DNA of 64,000 nt, taken from NCBI GenBank assembly GCA_018857735.1, contig JABMCL010003121.1:62001-126000 (forward strand), written 5' to 3'. The notes beneath the pieces are model-generated. The model ran no database searches and was not told where the DNA came from. It was given only the letters and a program-made list of their open reading frames with translations. Shown here one piece after another: positions 40,389-52,400 of this stretch. Each line of letters starts with the position of its first letter. The stretch's first letter is position 1. The stretch is from Alviniconcha marisindica. Lineage: Eukaryota > Mollusca > Gastropoda > Provannidae. Both the position numbers and the translations under genes were made by a program.

Positions 40389-43300
40389 ATGCATGTGTGT
40401 GTGTGTGTCATGTGTGTGTATACATTTGAATTCATTGTGTTGATGGTATGTGCTTTACGTAAAATACATATTAGTTAATTGTTTTGATGGTACTCGGGCT
40501 TGATGAGCATGGATAGAATTACATATTTAGGTTAATATGGTCTGTTTGTTTGAGCTTTCAGGGCATTGATGAGCAAGGAAAAATGCCTACCTATGAATTC
40601 ATTATTGAGTTTTGCTTGTAGAAGTTTATGATTTGACCCCTTTTAGAGTATAGCATCATTTACCTGTGAGAAATGAATATTCTCTACCTCATGTAGCAAC
40701 ACACAGGTGCTGTTTTGACCCCTTGTAGCAAAGTCATGACATCTTGACCCCTTGTAAGCTTAATAACATCTTGACCCCTTGTAGCAATGAATGCATCTTG
40801 ACCCTTGTAGCAACATATTGACCTTCCTTGTAGCTGTAACTAGCATCTTGACCCCTTGTAGCAACTAATGACATCTTGACCCCTTGTAGCAACTGTAATG
40901 ACATCTTGACCCCTTGTAGCAACTGTAATGACATCTTGACCCCTTGTAGCAACTAATGACATCTTGACCCCTTGTAGCAACTAATGACATCTTGACCCCC
41001 TTGTAGCAACTAATGACATCTTGACCCCCTTGTAGCAACTAATGACATCTTGACCCCCTTGTAGCAACTATTGACATCTTGACCCCCTTGTAGCAACTAA
41101 TGACATCTTGACCCCCTTGTAGCAACTATTGACATCTTGACCCCCTTGTAGCATTACCTAATTGACATCTTGACCCCCTTGTAGCAACTATTGACATCTT
41201 GACCCCCTTGTAGCAACTAATGACATCTTGACCCCCTTGTAGCAACTAATGACATCTTGAACTTTAGTTGTATCAGCTAAAGACATCTTGACCCTTTGTG
41301 TCAAGTAATGACCCTTGTGAATCCAGTGTTTGGCAAACAGACTGAGATATGATTGTTTAACCAATGACAGAAGAGAAGTAGTCTGGGTGTTGTTGTTGTT
41401 GATCACTTTTATATAGCACTGTTCTCCGCTCTCGAGCAGACTCACTGTGCTCGCATGTGATTCTACGTGAGTGAATAACTTTTTATAGCGTGTTTTTGAA
41501 TATCCACCAAAGTGGTGTACATACGGTGCTGGCATGGCTGGTGCCACATGAAACTGTTGCCGTCTTGGCACGTTCTTCTGTAGTGTTATTCTGTAGTGTT
41601 GTTCAGGGAAGAAAGAACTCTTCCGTTTCCACAAACATTGGTAGTCAGCTGACACAGCTGCTTGCAGGAATTGCACTATTTGCATAATTAATAATTAGGT
41701 CAAGATGTATACCTGTTTTTGATCTCTACCATTGTTTGATGCCGTCTGTTTTTTGCTGCACAGGATCACTCTGACCGAGCCATCACCGTTCTGTCCAGAC
41801 GCGTTCGCCTGGATTGCGCCATTCAGACGGGTGCTGAGGCGTTGCTGAAGGTTGACGTCATGCTGTCGGAACTGACCATGTCGCTGGCCCAGCAAGAACA
41901 GATGTGGAACTCTGTGGAAACCTTGCTGGAGTTCATTTTCCCCTCAGGGCTTTTAACCTACAACATGTCCTCCGTGCTTGGCTTCTGTCTGAGATGTTGC
42001 GAGGAAGAGTCCGTCGAATAAGGGAGTTCACATGCAGGTCAGAGTTGGGTTGTTGATGCTGTCTTTTCCTCAGCTTCTTCTTGGGTGTGTGTGTTTGTGT
42101 TTGTGCATGGGGGTGTGCGAGTGAACATGCGTGCATGCATGCATGTTTGTGTGTGTGTTTGTGTGTGTGTGTGAGCATGCATGTGTGCGCTTGTGTATGT
42201 GTGTTTGTGTGTTTCTCAGTGGTGGGTGGGTGTGCGTGCGTGCATGCGTGTGTGTGTGTCTGCATGTGTCTGCACATGTCTATATGTGTGCAGAAGTTCA
42301 GCCATTGGTTTCATCTTGCTGATCAAATAATTATAGGCTGGAACCCTCTGGACACTTGGTGTTTGACAGGTATTATGTAAAGAGATGTTCACAGGTGCAG
42401 AGATACCTGCAGTACCTGTGGGACAACCAGGTCATGTGGGCAAAGGGAAGTCCCCCAGTGGGTTCAGAACCTGATGTGTAGAGGTGTTGACAGGTGCAGA
42501 GATACCTGCAGTACCTGTGGGACACCCAGGTCATGTGGGCAAGGGGAAGTCCCCCAGTGGGTTCAGAACCTGATGTGTAGAGGTGTTGACAGGTGCAGAG
42601 ATACCTGCTGTACCTGTGGGACAACCCAGGTCGTGTAGGCAAGTGTTCGGTACCTGATGTGTGGAGGTGTTCACAGGTGCAGAGACACCTGCAGTACCTG
42701 TGGGACAACCCAGGTCATGTGGGCAAGGGGAAGTCCCCCAGTGTGTTCAGAACCTGATGTGTAGAGGTGTTGACAGGTGCAGAGATACCTGCTTACTGTG
42801 GGACAACCTAGGCAAGGTGCTGGGAAGGTGTTTGAGTACCTGCATTGCCCTGTAGAAGGTCGATTTGACAGGTCAGAGATACCTGCAGGGACCTGTGGGA
42901 GGGAAGTCCCCAGGTCAGTGTGGGCAAGGCGGAACCTCGGACCAAGTTGTGGGTTTCGACAGGAGCGGTGCAAGTCCACTGTAAACGGGTTGTGTGGCGT
43001 CTTACCTGGTGGCCCTCTTCAAACCCCCTGGTCACCTATTTAAGGTGCAACAAGTACCTGGACCTTAAGTTTCTTCGGGGGGGGGGGGGGGCGAGCCTTG
43101 AAACCCTCGAATGCGTCTAGTCTGGGTGAAGTTATCTACCTCTTTGAGACCATTTAAGTGTAGTCAGCCATTACAAACGGGGAATGTTGCATTGTGATTC
43201 GTGGCTGCAGCTGTGGGGGTGTGAGACTGAGATCAGCCAATGATGGTGGGCAGGTTAAATGACAACTGTGTGTGGGTGTGTGTGACTGTGCTGATGTGAA

Positions 43301-45931
43301 TGTAGGGTGCAGCTGTGTGTGGCTGAGTGAGTTTGTGTGTGACTCTGTGTGTGTGTGTGTGTGTGACTGGGTGTGTGTGTGTGTGTGTGCAGCTCTTTCT
43401 CTTGCTCCCTCTCCCTCTCTTCCTCTCCTTCTCTTCCTCTCTTCTCTCTCTCTCCCTTTCTTCCCCTTGCTCCCCGTCTTTCTCCCCCCATCTCCCTCTC
43501 TACATTGGCAGGAGCTGCCACAATTATCATTTTTGTCTCGACAAATGCACGTTTGCCACTGACAAAACATGCTTTTGTTGCGACAAAAGTATGCTTGCCA
43601 CAACAAACTTTTGACACGACAAAATTATGTTTGTCGCGACAAAATTATGTTTGTCACAACAAAATCTTGTTGTCAAACAAAACTTTTGTCTGACAAATAT
43701 TCTTCCGACAAACGTGTTTGTCATGACAAACGTTTTGTGCAACAAGCATACTTTTGTCATGACTCAAAAGACATGTTCTGTCACAACAAACATGTGTTTG
43801 TTTTGACAAAAGTAAGCTTGTTGTGACAAAAGTTTTGTCGTGACAGAAATATGTTTGTCACAACAACAGTTTTGTCATGACAAGCATACTTTTGTCGCAA
43901 CAACAATAATAATAATAATGGAAATTTGTAAAGCACATACCCTGCGGCTCAAAGCGCTGAACAAGCATACACACATTATGTACATCGAGATGGAAAATGT
44001 TACCAAAAGATTATTTTTTTTTATATTGACAGGTGTTCAAGCATAATTATGCAAAAGATGCACACACACACACACACACGTGCACGCACACACACACAAC
44101 AGACATATTTTGTCACGACAAACATGGAATTTTTTCCAGTCTGGAATTTTTGTCATGAGCTTTGAGGATCCGCTAGAGCTCATAGTGTAGAAACTGTTAC
44201 ATTCTTGTCAAACCGTGTTGCCAACAGTTTGATGGTGAAAATAATAGTAAGGAAGATTTCTGGAGTGTCGGGCCTTGTTCAGGCGTCAAGCACTTCACAT
44301 AGCACCAGGACAAGATGCAATGATGGTTACAACTACAAAACACTTGAAGTTTAACAGAAGAGTATGGTCAAAAACAGAGATGGTTATCTTGTGTCTGTTA
44401 CAGTCATGGTAGGAAACAGACACGCTTGCCTTGTGGTTGTTACAGTCATGGTCAGAAATGGACACACTTGTGGTTGTTACAGTCATGGTCAGAAACGGAC
44501 ACACTTGTGGTTATTACAGTCATGGTCAAAAACAGACACGCTTGCCTTGTGGTTGTTACAGTCATGGTCAGAAACAGACACTTACAGTTGCCTTGTGGTT
44601 GTTACAGTCATGGTCAGAAACAGACACACTTGTGGTTGTTACAGTCATGGTCAGAAACAAACACACTTATGGTTATTACAGTCATGGTCAGAAACAGACA
44701 CACTTAGGTTGTTACAGTCATGGTAAGAAACAGACACACTTGTGGTTGTTACAGTCATGGTCAAAAACAGACACACTTGCCTTGTGGTTGTTACAGTCAT
44801 GGTCAGAAACAGACACACCTTGTGGTTGTTACAGTCATGGTCAGAAACAGACACACTTGTGGTTGTTACAGTCATGGTCAGAAACAGACACACTTGTGGC
44901 TGTTACAGTTATGGTCAGAAACAGACACACTTGCCTTGTGGGTTGTTACAGTCATGGTCAGAAACAGACACACTCCCTTTTGGTTGTTACAGTCATGGTC
45001 AGAAACAGACACACTTGCCTTGTGGTTGTTACAGTCATGGTCAGAAACAGACACACTTGCCTTGTGGTTGTTACAGTCATGGTCAGAAACAGACACACTT
45101 GCCTTGTGGTTGTTACAGTCATGGTCAGAAACAGACACACTTGTGGTTGTTACAGTCATGGTCAGAAACAGCCCACACCTTGTGGTTGTTACAGTCATGG
45201 TCAGAAACAGACACACTTGTGGTTGTTACAGTCATGGTCAGAAACAGACACCCTTGTGGTTGTTACAGTCATGGTCAGAAAGACACACTTGTGGTTGTTA
45301 CAGTCATGGTCAGAAACTGACACACTTGTGGTTGTTACAGTCATGGTCAGAAACAGACACACTTGTGGTTGTTACAGTCATGGTCAGAAACAGACACACT
45401 TGCCTTGTGGTTGTTACAGTCATGGTCAGAAACAGACACACTTGTGGTTGTTACAGTCATGGTCAGAAACAGACACACACACTTGTGGTTGTTACAGTCA
45501 TGGCTGTTACAACAGCAACCGGATTCAAAACAAAATAGCTGTTGTCTGCTTCCGCATTGTCTCTGGTACAGCTCCTCCATACCTCTCGGAATTGCTTCAT
45601 CTCTACTCTCCTCGCTGTCTTTGCTAAGCCTCTGATATTCAGATCTTCCTGTGTTCCGACAATGGGCAGGATGACCCTGGGGGAGAGATGCTTAAATTCA
45701 GTACGTTGCACTGGTGATCTGGAACTCTCTTCCTCTATCAGGCAATCCTTTTCAGTCTCTTCTTCGAAGTCCAAGCTGAAAATCTATCTGTTCTCTTTTG
45801 CATACTGACTTGTGCTCTTTCTTCTCTTTCTGACAACCCATCACTAGTAATGCATGTATTTGTAGTGTGTATGTGTGTGCGTGTGTGTGTGTGTGTGTAT
45901 ATGTTTGGATCAAGGTGTATGTGTGTGTGTA

Positions 45932-45962
<31 letters not shown>

Positions 45963-46403
45963 TTGGATCAGGGTGTGTGTGTGTGTGTAATCAAATGCAC
46001 ATATTTGTAGGTTTTTGTACACCCCCCCCCCCACACACACACACACACCACCCTTACGAGATGGGTCACCACAGATCTATTTATTGTTATCATGGTTAAA
46101 AGCAGACCCACTTGTGACTGTGACATCAGAGACTGTTACACTAAGCACGTTAAACTTGTGTGCTGCCTTGATGAAGACGACGACCAAAATAGACAGGCCT
46201 GTGATGTTGACCTTTGGTCTTGACCTGTGGCCTTGACCTGGACAGGTGGATGACATGTGTCGAGAGCTGGAGCTGCATTTGGCGAAGAAACGGCCAGAGT
46301 GGATAACAAAGCGTCACAAGTACGCCGTGGCCATTTCTGGGCCGGTGGTCATCACGCTGGCTCGTAGACACCTGGACGCTCTGGAGTACCTGCAGGTAGT
46401 TTG

Positions 46404-46481
<78 letters not shown>

Positions 46482-49400
46482 CATGCATGTGTGTGTGTGT
46501 GTGTGTAGGTTTGGATCAGGGTGTATGTGTGGGGGTTTATGTCAGGCTGTGTGTATGTGTGTGTGTGTGTGTAGGTTTGGATCAGGGTGTGTGTGTGTGT
46601 GGGGGGTTTATGTCAGGGTGTATGTGTGTGTGTTTGGATCGGGGTGTGTATATGTGTGTGTGTGTGCGTGCGTGCATGCATGTGTGTGTGTTTGGATCAG
46701 GGTGTGTTTGTAGGTTTGCATCAGGGTGTGTGTCTCTGTGCCCATGTGTGTGTGTGAGAGAGAGATCTTAATGAGCTGTGTTGAATGGGATAAAACCAGC
46801 GAGGGATTTTCGTTAACTTTGCTGAATGGGGTGAAGACATGTATTAATTCAGCAGTGCTGATTGGGATGGAAGGCTGTTAACTGGGAGGGAAGGCTGTTA
46901 ACTGGGAGGGAAGGCTATTAACTGGGATGGAATGCTTTTAACTGGGATGGAAACCCATTAACTGGGATGGAATGCTGTTAACTGGGATGGAAACCCATTA
47001 ACTGGGAGGGAAGGCTGTTAACTGGGAGGGAAGGCGGTTAACTGGGAGGGAAGGCGGTTAACTGGGAGGGAAAGCTGTTAACTGGGATGGAAACCCATTA
47101 ACTGGGAGGGAAGGCTGTTAACTGGGATGGAAGGATGTTAACTGGGATGGAATGCTGTTAACTGGGATGGAAACCCATTAACTGGGAGGGAAGGCTGTTA
47201 ACTGGGATGGAAGGCTGTTAACTGGGATGGAAACCTCTTAACTGGGATGGGATGGAAGGCTGTTAACTGGGATGGAACCTGTCAACTGGGATGGAAGGCT
47301 GTTAACTGGGATGGAAAGGCCGTTAACTGGGAGGGAAGCTTAACTGGGAGGGAAGGCTGTTAACTGGGATGGAAAGCTGTTAACTGGGATGGGTGGAATT
47401 AACTGGGAGGCAAGGCTGTTAACTGGGATGGAAGGGTGTAATGACTGATGGAAACCCCCTTCAGGAAATGTTCATAAACCCGACTGGGATGGAAGGCTGT
47501 TAACTGGGATGGAAAAACTTACCATGGTTCCAAACAGGGATGGGATGGAAGCTGTTAACTGGGATGGAACCTGTCAACTGGGATGGAAGGATGTTAACTG
47601 GGATGGAAGGCTGTTAACTGAGATGCAAAGCTGTTAACTGGGATGCAAAGCTGTTGGAATTCACTACCAACTGTGCTGATTTGCTCAGAATCCTGTTGGA
47701 TTTTGATCAGCTGTAGTGACTATAGTTGAAATGCCTTCCCCATTCCAGCAAATAGTTCATAAATCCACTGGATTGAAGTGAAGGTGTAAAATAAGGCGGG
47801 AAATGGAAAAAACATTGCCACCCCATAGTCAAGTTACCAAACAAGTGGATTGCTTGGATTAACGCTTATACGCTTTATCCTCTGAGTGCATGTGTGTGCA
47901 TGTAATCCTGTGAGAATGTGGGTGTTGGATTATGCTTTGGATGAATATGCATTTATGTTTATTAATGTGTTATTAAGTCAAAGTTATTTTCTCTGTGAAG
48001 TGTTCCATACTTTCGTTTAATCACTGGTAAGTTGTGAAGCACTTTGAGTCAGTCAATGTACCCTATAAATCCCATTTTTTTTAGTATTATTGCACATGCA
48101 CAGTCATGGACGACTTAATCTCTGGGCAATGTATTCAGCTACTAGGCTTTATGTCATGCAGGAAGGGTTGTCTTAATTTTGGTTAAGATAATAAATATAA
48201 TGATGTTAAATAAATGACCAAAAAAACACAAAACAAACTGAAAACCCATTCTGTTTTGCTCTCTCTGTCTCTCTTCTTTCTTCAGCAAAACAACTTTGAT
48301 CCATTTGAGGCGCTGATCAAGTTCACCAAGTATGTGAAACTTCTGTGGGACCGTGGCGAGGTCGGCTTGATGCCCGACCTGCGCATCTTTCTCTTCTGGC
48401 TGGAGCTGTTTGTGACCCTTGCCCTCTGTGTGTCCGCCAAGATCAGGGGGTCAGCAGGCTTGCTACATGTTCTTTTCTTTTGTGTGTCTTGATTAGTTGT
48501 GTTGAATGGGTGGAAACCAGTCAGAGATATTGACTAGCTATGTTGAATGGGGTGGAAACCGGTCAGACATATTGACTAGCTGTGTTGAATGGGGTGGAAA
48601 CCAGTCAGACATATTGACTAGCTGTGTTGAATGGGGTGAAAACCAGTCAGACATATTCACTAGCTGTGTTGAAGGGGGTGGAAACCGGTCAGACATACTG
48701 ACTAGCTGTGTTGAATGGGGTGGAAACCGGTCAGACATATTGACTAGCTGTGTTGAATGGGGTGGAAACCGGTCACAGACCTTGACTAGTTGTGTTGAAT
48801 TGGGTGGAATCCGGTCACAGACCTGGACTGGTTGTGTTGAATGGGGTGGAAACCGGTCACAGACCTTGACTAGTTGTTGAATGGGGTGGAAACCGGTCAC
48901 ATATCTTGACCAGCTGTGTTGAAGGGGGTGGAAACCAGTCAGAGATATTGACTAGCTGTGTTGAATGGGGTGGAAACCGGTCACAGACCTTGACTAGCTG
49001 TGTTGAATGGGGTGGAAACCGGTCACAGACCTTGACTAGTTGTGTTGAATGGGGTGGAAACCGGTCAGACATATTGACTAGCTGTATTGAATGGGGTGGA
49101 AACCAGTCACAGACCTTGACTAGCTGTGTTGAATGGGGTGGAAACCGGTCACAGATCTTTACTAGCTGTGTTGAATGGGGTGGAAACCTGTTGTGTTGTT
49201 TTTAATGTCTGCTACACCAGTAGTAATGTGAAACACAGTCAGATATTGATGCTGTAAAGGCATGGAAACCAGCAGCAGACTGATTGAACACTTGTTGAAG
49301 GGGGTGGAAACCAGTCAGACATATTGACTAGCTGTATTGAATGGGGTGGAAACCAGTCACAGACCTTGACCAGCTGTGTTGAATGGGGTGGAAACCAGTC

Positions 49401-52400
49401 AGACATATTGACTAGCTGTATTGAATGGGGTGGAAACCAGTCACAGACCTTGACCAGCTGTGTTGAAGGGGGTGGAAACCAGTCAGAGGTATTGACTAGC
49501 TGTGTTGAATGGGGTGGAAACCGGTCACAGACCTTGACCAGCTGTGTTGAATGGGGTGGAAACCAGTCAGAGGTGTTGACTAGCTGTGTTGAATAGGGTG
49601 GAAACCGGTCACAGATCTTGACTAGCTGTGTTGAATGGGGTGGAAACCAGTCAGAGATATTGAGATATTGACTAGCTGTGTTGAATGGGGTGGAGACCTC
49701 TTGTGTTGTTTTAATGTCTGTTACACCAGTAGTCAATATACAACACATTATATATATGCGAAAGGCAGACATTACAGCAGAAGACTGATTCCGAACACTT
49801 GTTTGATATGGCCCACCCTCAGTGGTATTTGCTGGTACACAACTTTGGAGAATGACCCATATATATCCATCCCGTGCTCTAATACAAGCACGTGACAGTT
49901 TGAAGGATTCAGAGTTAAGTAGGAGAAGAGAAGGAAGAAAGAAGAAAACACAATGATGGACACTTACTTAGGCATGCCTAACCAGGGATAACCGTAAGTC
50001 CTTTTTTTTATGTATATATTTTATATTTTATATAATGTATACAGACTGGTAAATCCTGTTCCGGTGATGTTTTCTGTAATGGCCTGTTGCTGTTGTCGAC
50101 CCCAAAGGGAGGCCGGGGATGTCTGATGTCCCCCTCCTGTCTGGAATCTCAGGGCTGTCATTTGGTTCCCCTTTCCTATCTCCTCTCTTGTTTTTTCTGC
50201 CTAGTCCTCTTGCTTTTTCTGTCTTGTCATTTTTCTGCTAATGGTCCATTCTCCTGCCTTTTTTCCAGAAAAATGTTTTTCGTTAAGGGTTAGGCTTTTT
50301 TGTATGGCTCTTGTTGAGCAGCTAGGAGATGATATTTGGTCGGTGCTATGTGCAGCTTGCGGCCATATGGCACTGGTATTTGCCATTATGCATTTATATT
50401 TAAAAAAAAAAATTGTATCAGTCCATTCCTTTATTTATATTTTTCTTTAACCTGGTATTGATAAATTAGATGGAATGGTCGACGATACCGGCATGTCCTT
50501 GCCTTATGTGCTCTTTTAGCAGGAGTAATATTGAAGGGACTAACTCTTTGAATTTTTTTATCTAATGTTTGTGTATGTATATTTTATGTTTGTGGAATGA
50601 TTGGCTTTGTAGATTGACTTGACGGAGGGTTGATATATATGTGAGAAGAGTTTAGCAATGTGTATTTGCTTATGACCTGAGTTTGACTGTCCTGAGGTGA
50701 CCCTGTGTGGTTGACAGGACATTAAAATCAAATTACTACTACTACTGCTGTTGTTATCGATGTGCTCCCCATGTGTGCTGAAGCTTTTGATGTTTCGTTT
50801 TCAGGAATGAAAACAAAATGAACACTCTCTGCTGTAAATGTATCGTGCACGCTGCTCAGTCTTAGCTCTGTGACTGTCGTCAGCTTTACATTCCCTCCCA
50901 TATTCTCCGCTCTGCTTCTGATACCATTGGCCTCTAGATTCCTTGTACCCAACTTTCCACCGTCGGTTCCTGCACCTTTTTCGTCTTCAGCCCATCTGCA
51001 TGCAATGATCTCCCCTTTCCTCTCCAAAAGAAACCCTCCATGAACTCATTGAAATCTAACCTGAAGACATTTTATTTCTGAAACAGTAAGCCAGCCACGT
51101 TTTCCATTCTGTACTGCTATCTTCACCAGAAGTCCATCTTTATTTTAGGCTGTAAATTAGTTGTAAATTGTGTATAACGTATTATCTATATACTGGTGTG
51201 TGTGGGTGCCTGTGTGTGCATGTCTTTTCTGGACAGGATTTTGTGCTGTAGAAATACTTAAATTATTTGGCAATATTGTGAACGGCATGTTGCTGTTACC
51301 AACATGCTGCCTATGTGTGCTGAAACTGTTGACATTTTGTTTTCAGGAACGGCATGTTGCTGCTACCGATGTGCTACACACGTGTGCTGAAGCTGTTCAA
51401 CCTGACGCTGCCCCATGCTCAGAAAGGAGACCTGATGCAGCTGCTGGAAAACTACAAGCCGAGCCGATCCCAGTCGCTGCATCTGCTTCACCAGAGGATC
51501 GAGGTGGGCACTGACACCGGGGTAGGCTGGGTCCGTGTGATGGGGTGTTCACAGGGTAGGCTGGGTCCATGTGATGGGGTGTTCACAGGGTAGGCTGGGT
51601 CCATGTGATGGGGTGGTCACAGGGTAGGCTGGGTCCATGTCGTGGGGTGTTCACAGGGTAGAGCTGGGTCCATGTGATGGGGTGTTCACAGGGTAGGCTG
51701 GGTCCATGTGATGGGGTGTTCACAGGGTAGGCTGGGTCCATGTGATGGGGTGTTCACAGGGTAGGCTGGGTCCATGTGATGGGGTGTTCACAGGGTAGGC
51801 TGGGTCCATGTATGGGGTGTTCACAGGGTAGGCTGGGTCCATGTGATGGGGTGTTCACAGGGTAGGCTGGGTCCATGTATGGGGTGTTCACAGGGTAGGC
51901 TGGGTCCATGTATGGGGTGTTCACAGGGTAGGCTGGGTCCATGCTATTGGATGTTCACAGAGTAGGCTGGGTCCATGTCATGGGGTGTTCACAAGGTAGG
52001 CTGGGTCCATGTGATGGGGTGTTTACAGGGTAGGCTGGGTCCATGTATGGGGTGTTCACAGGGTAGGCTGGGTCCATGTATGGGGTGTTTACAGGGTAGG
52101 CTGGGTCCATGTATGGGGTGTTCACAGGGTAGGCTGGGTCCATGTCATGGGGTGTTCACAGGGTAGGCTGGGTCCATGTTGGGGTGTTCACAGGGTAGGC
52201 TGGGTCCATGTCATGGGGTGTTCACAGGGTAGGCTGGGTCCATGTGATGGGGTGTTCACAGGGTAGGCTGGGTCCATGTGATGGGGTGTTCACAGGGTAG
52301 GCTGGGTCCATGTGATGGGGTGTTCACAGGGTAGGCTGGGTCCATGTGCATGGGGTGTTCACAGGGTAGGCTGGGTCCATGTGATGGGGTGTTCACAGGG

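Noticed and set aside
44431..45627. Nearly 400-codon plus-strand open frame, plus overlapping frames on both strands
   Set aside because: It is a 38-bp minisatellite translated (repeating [12 protein letters not shown]). All frames and both strands are similarly open and there is no splice or start context.
47661..48285. Possible additional exon before exon 25
   Set aside because: No open segment with matching phase and acceptable splice sites; exons 24 and 25 join in phase without it.
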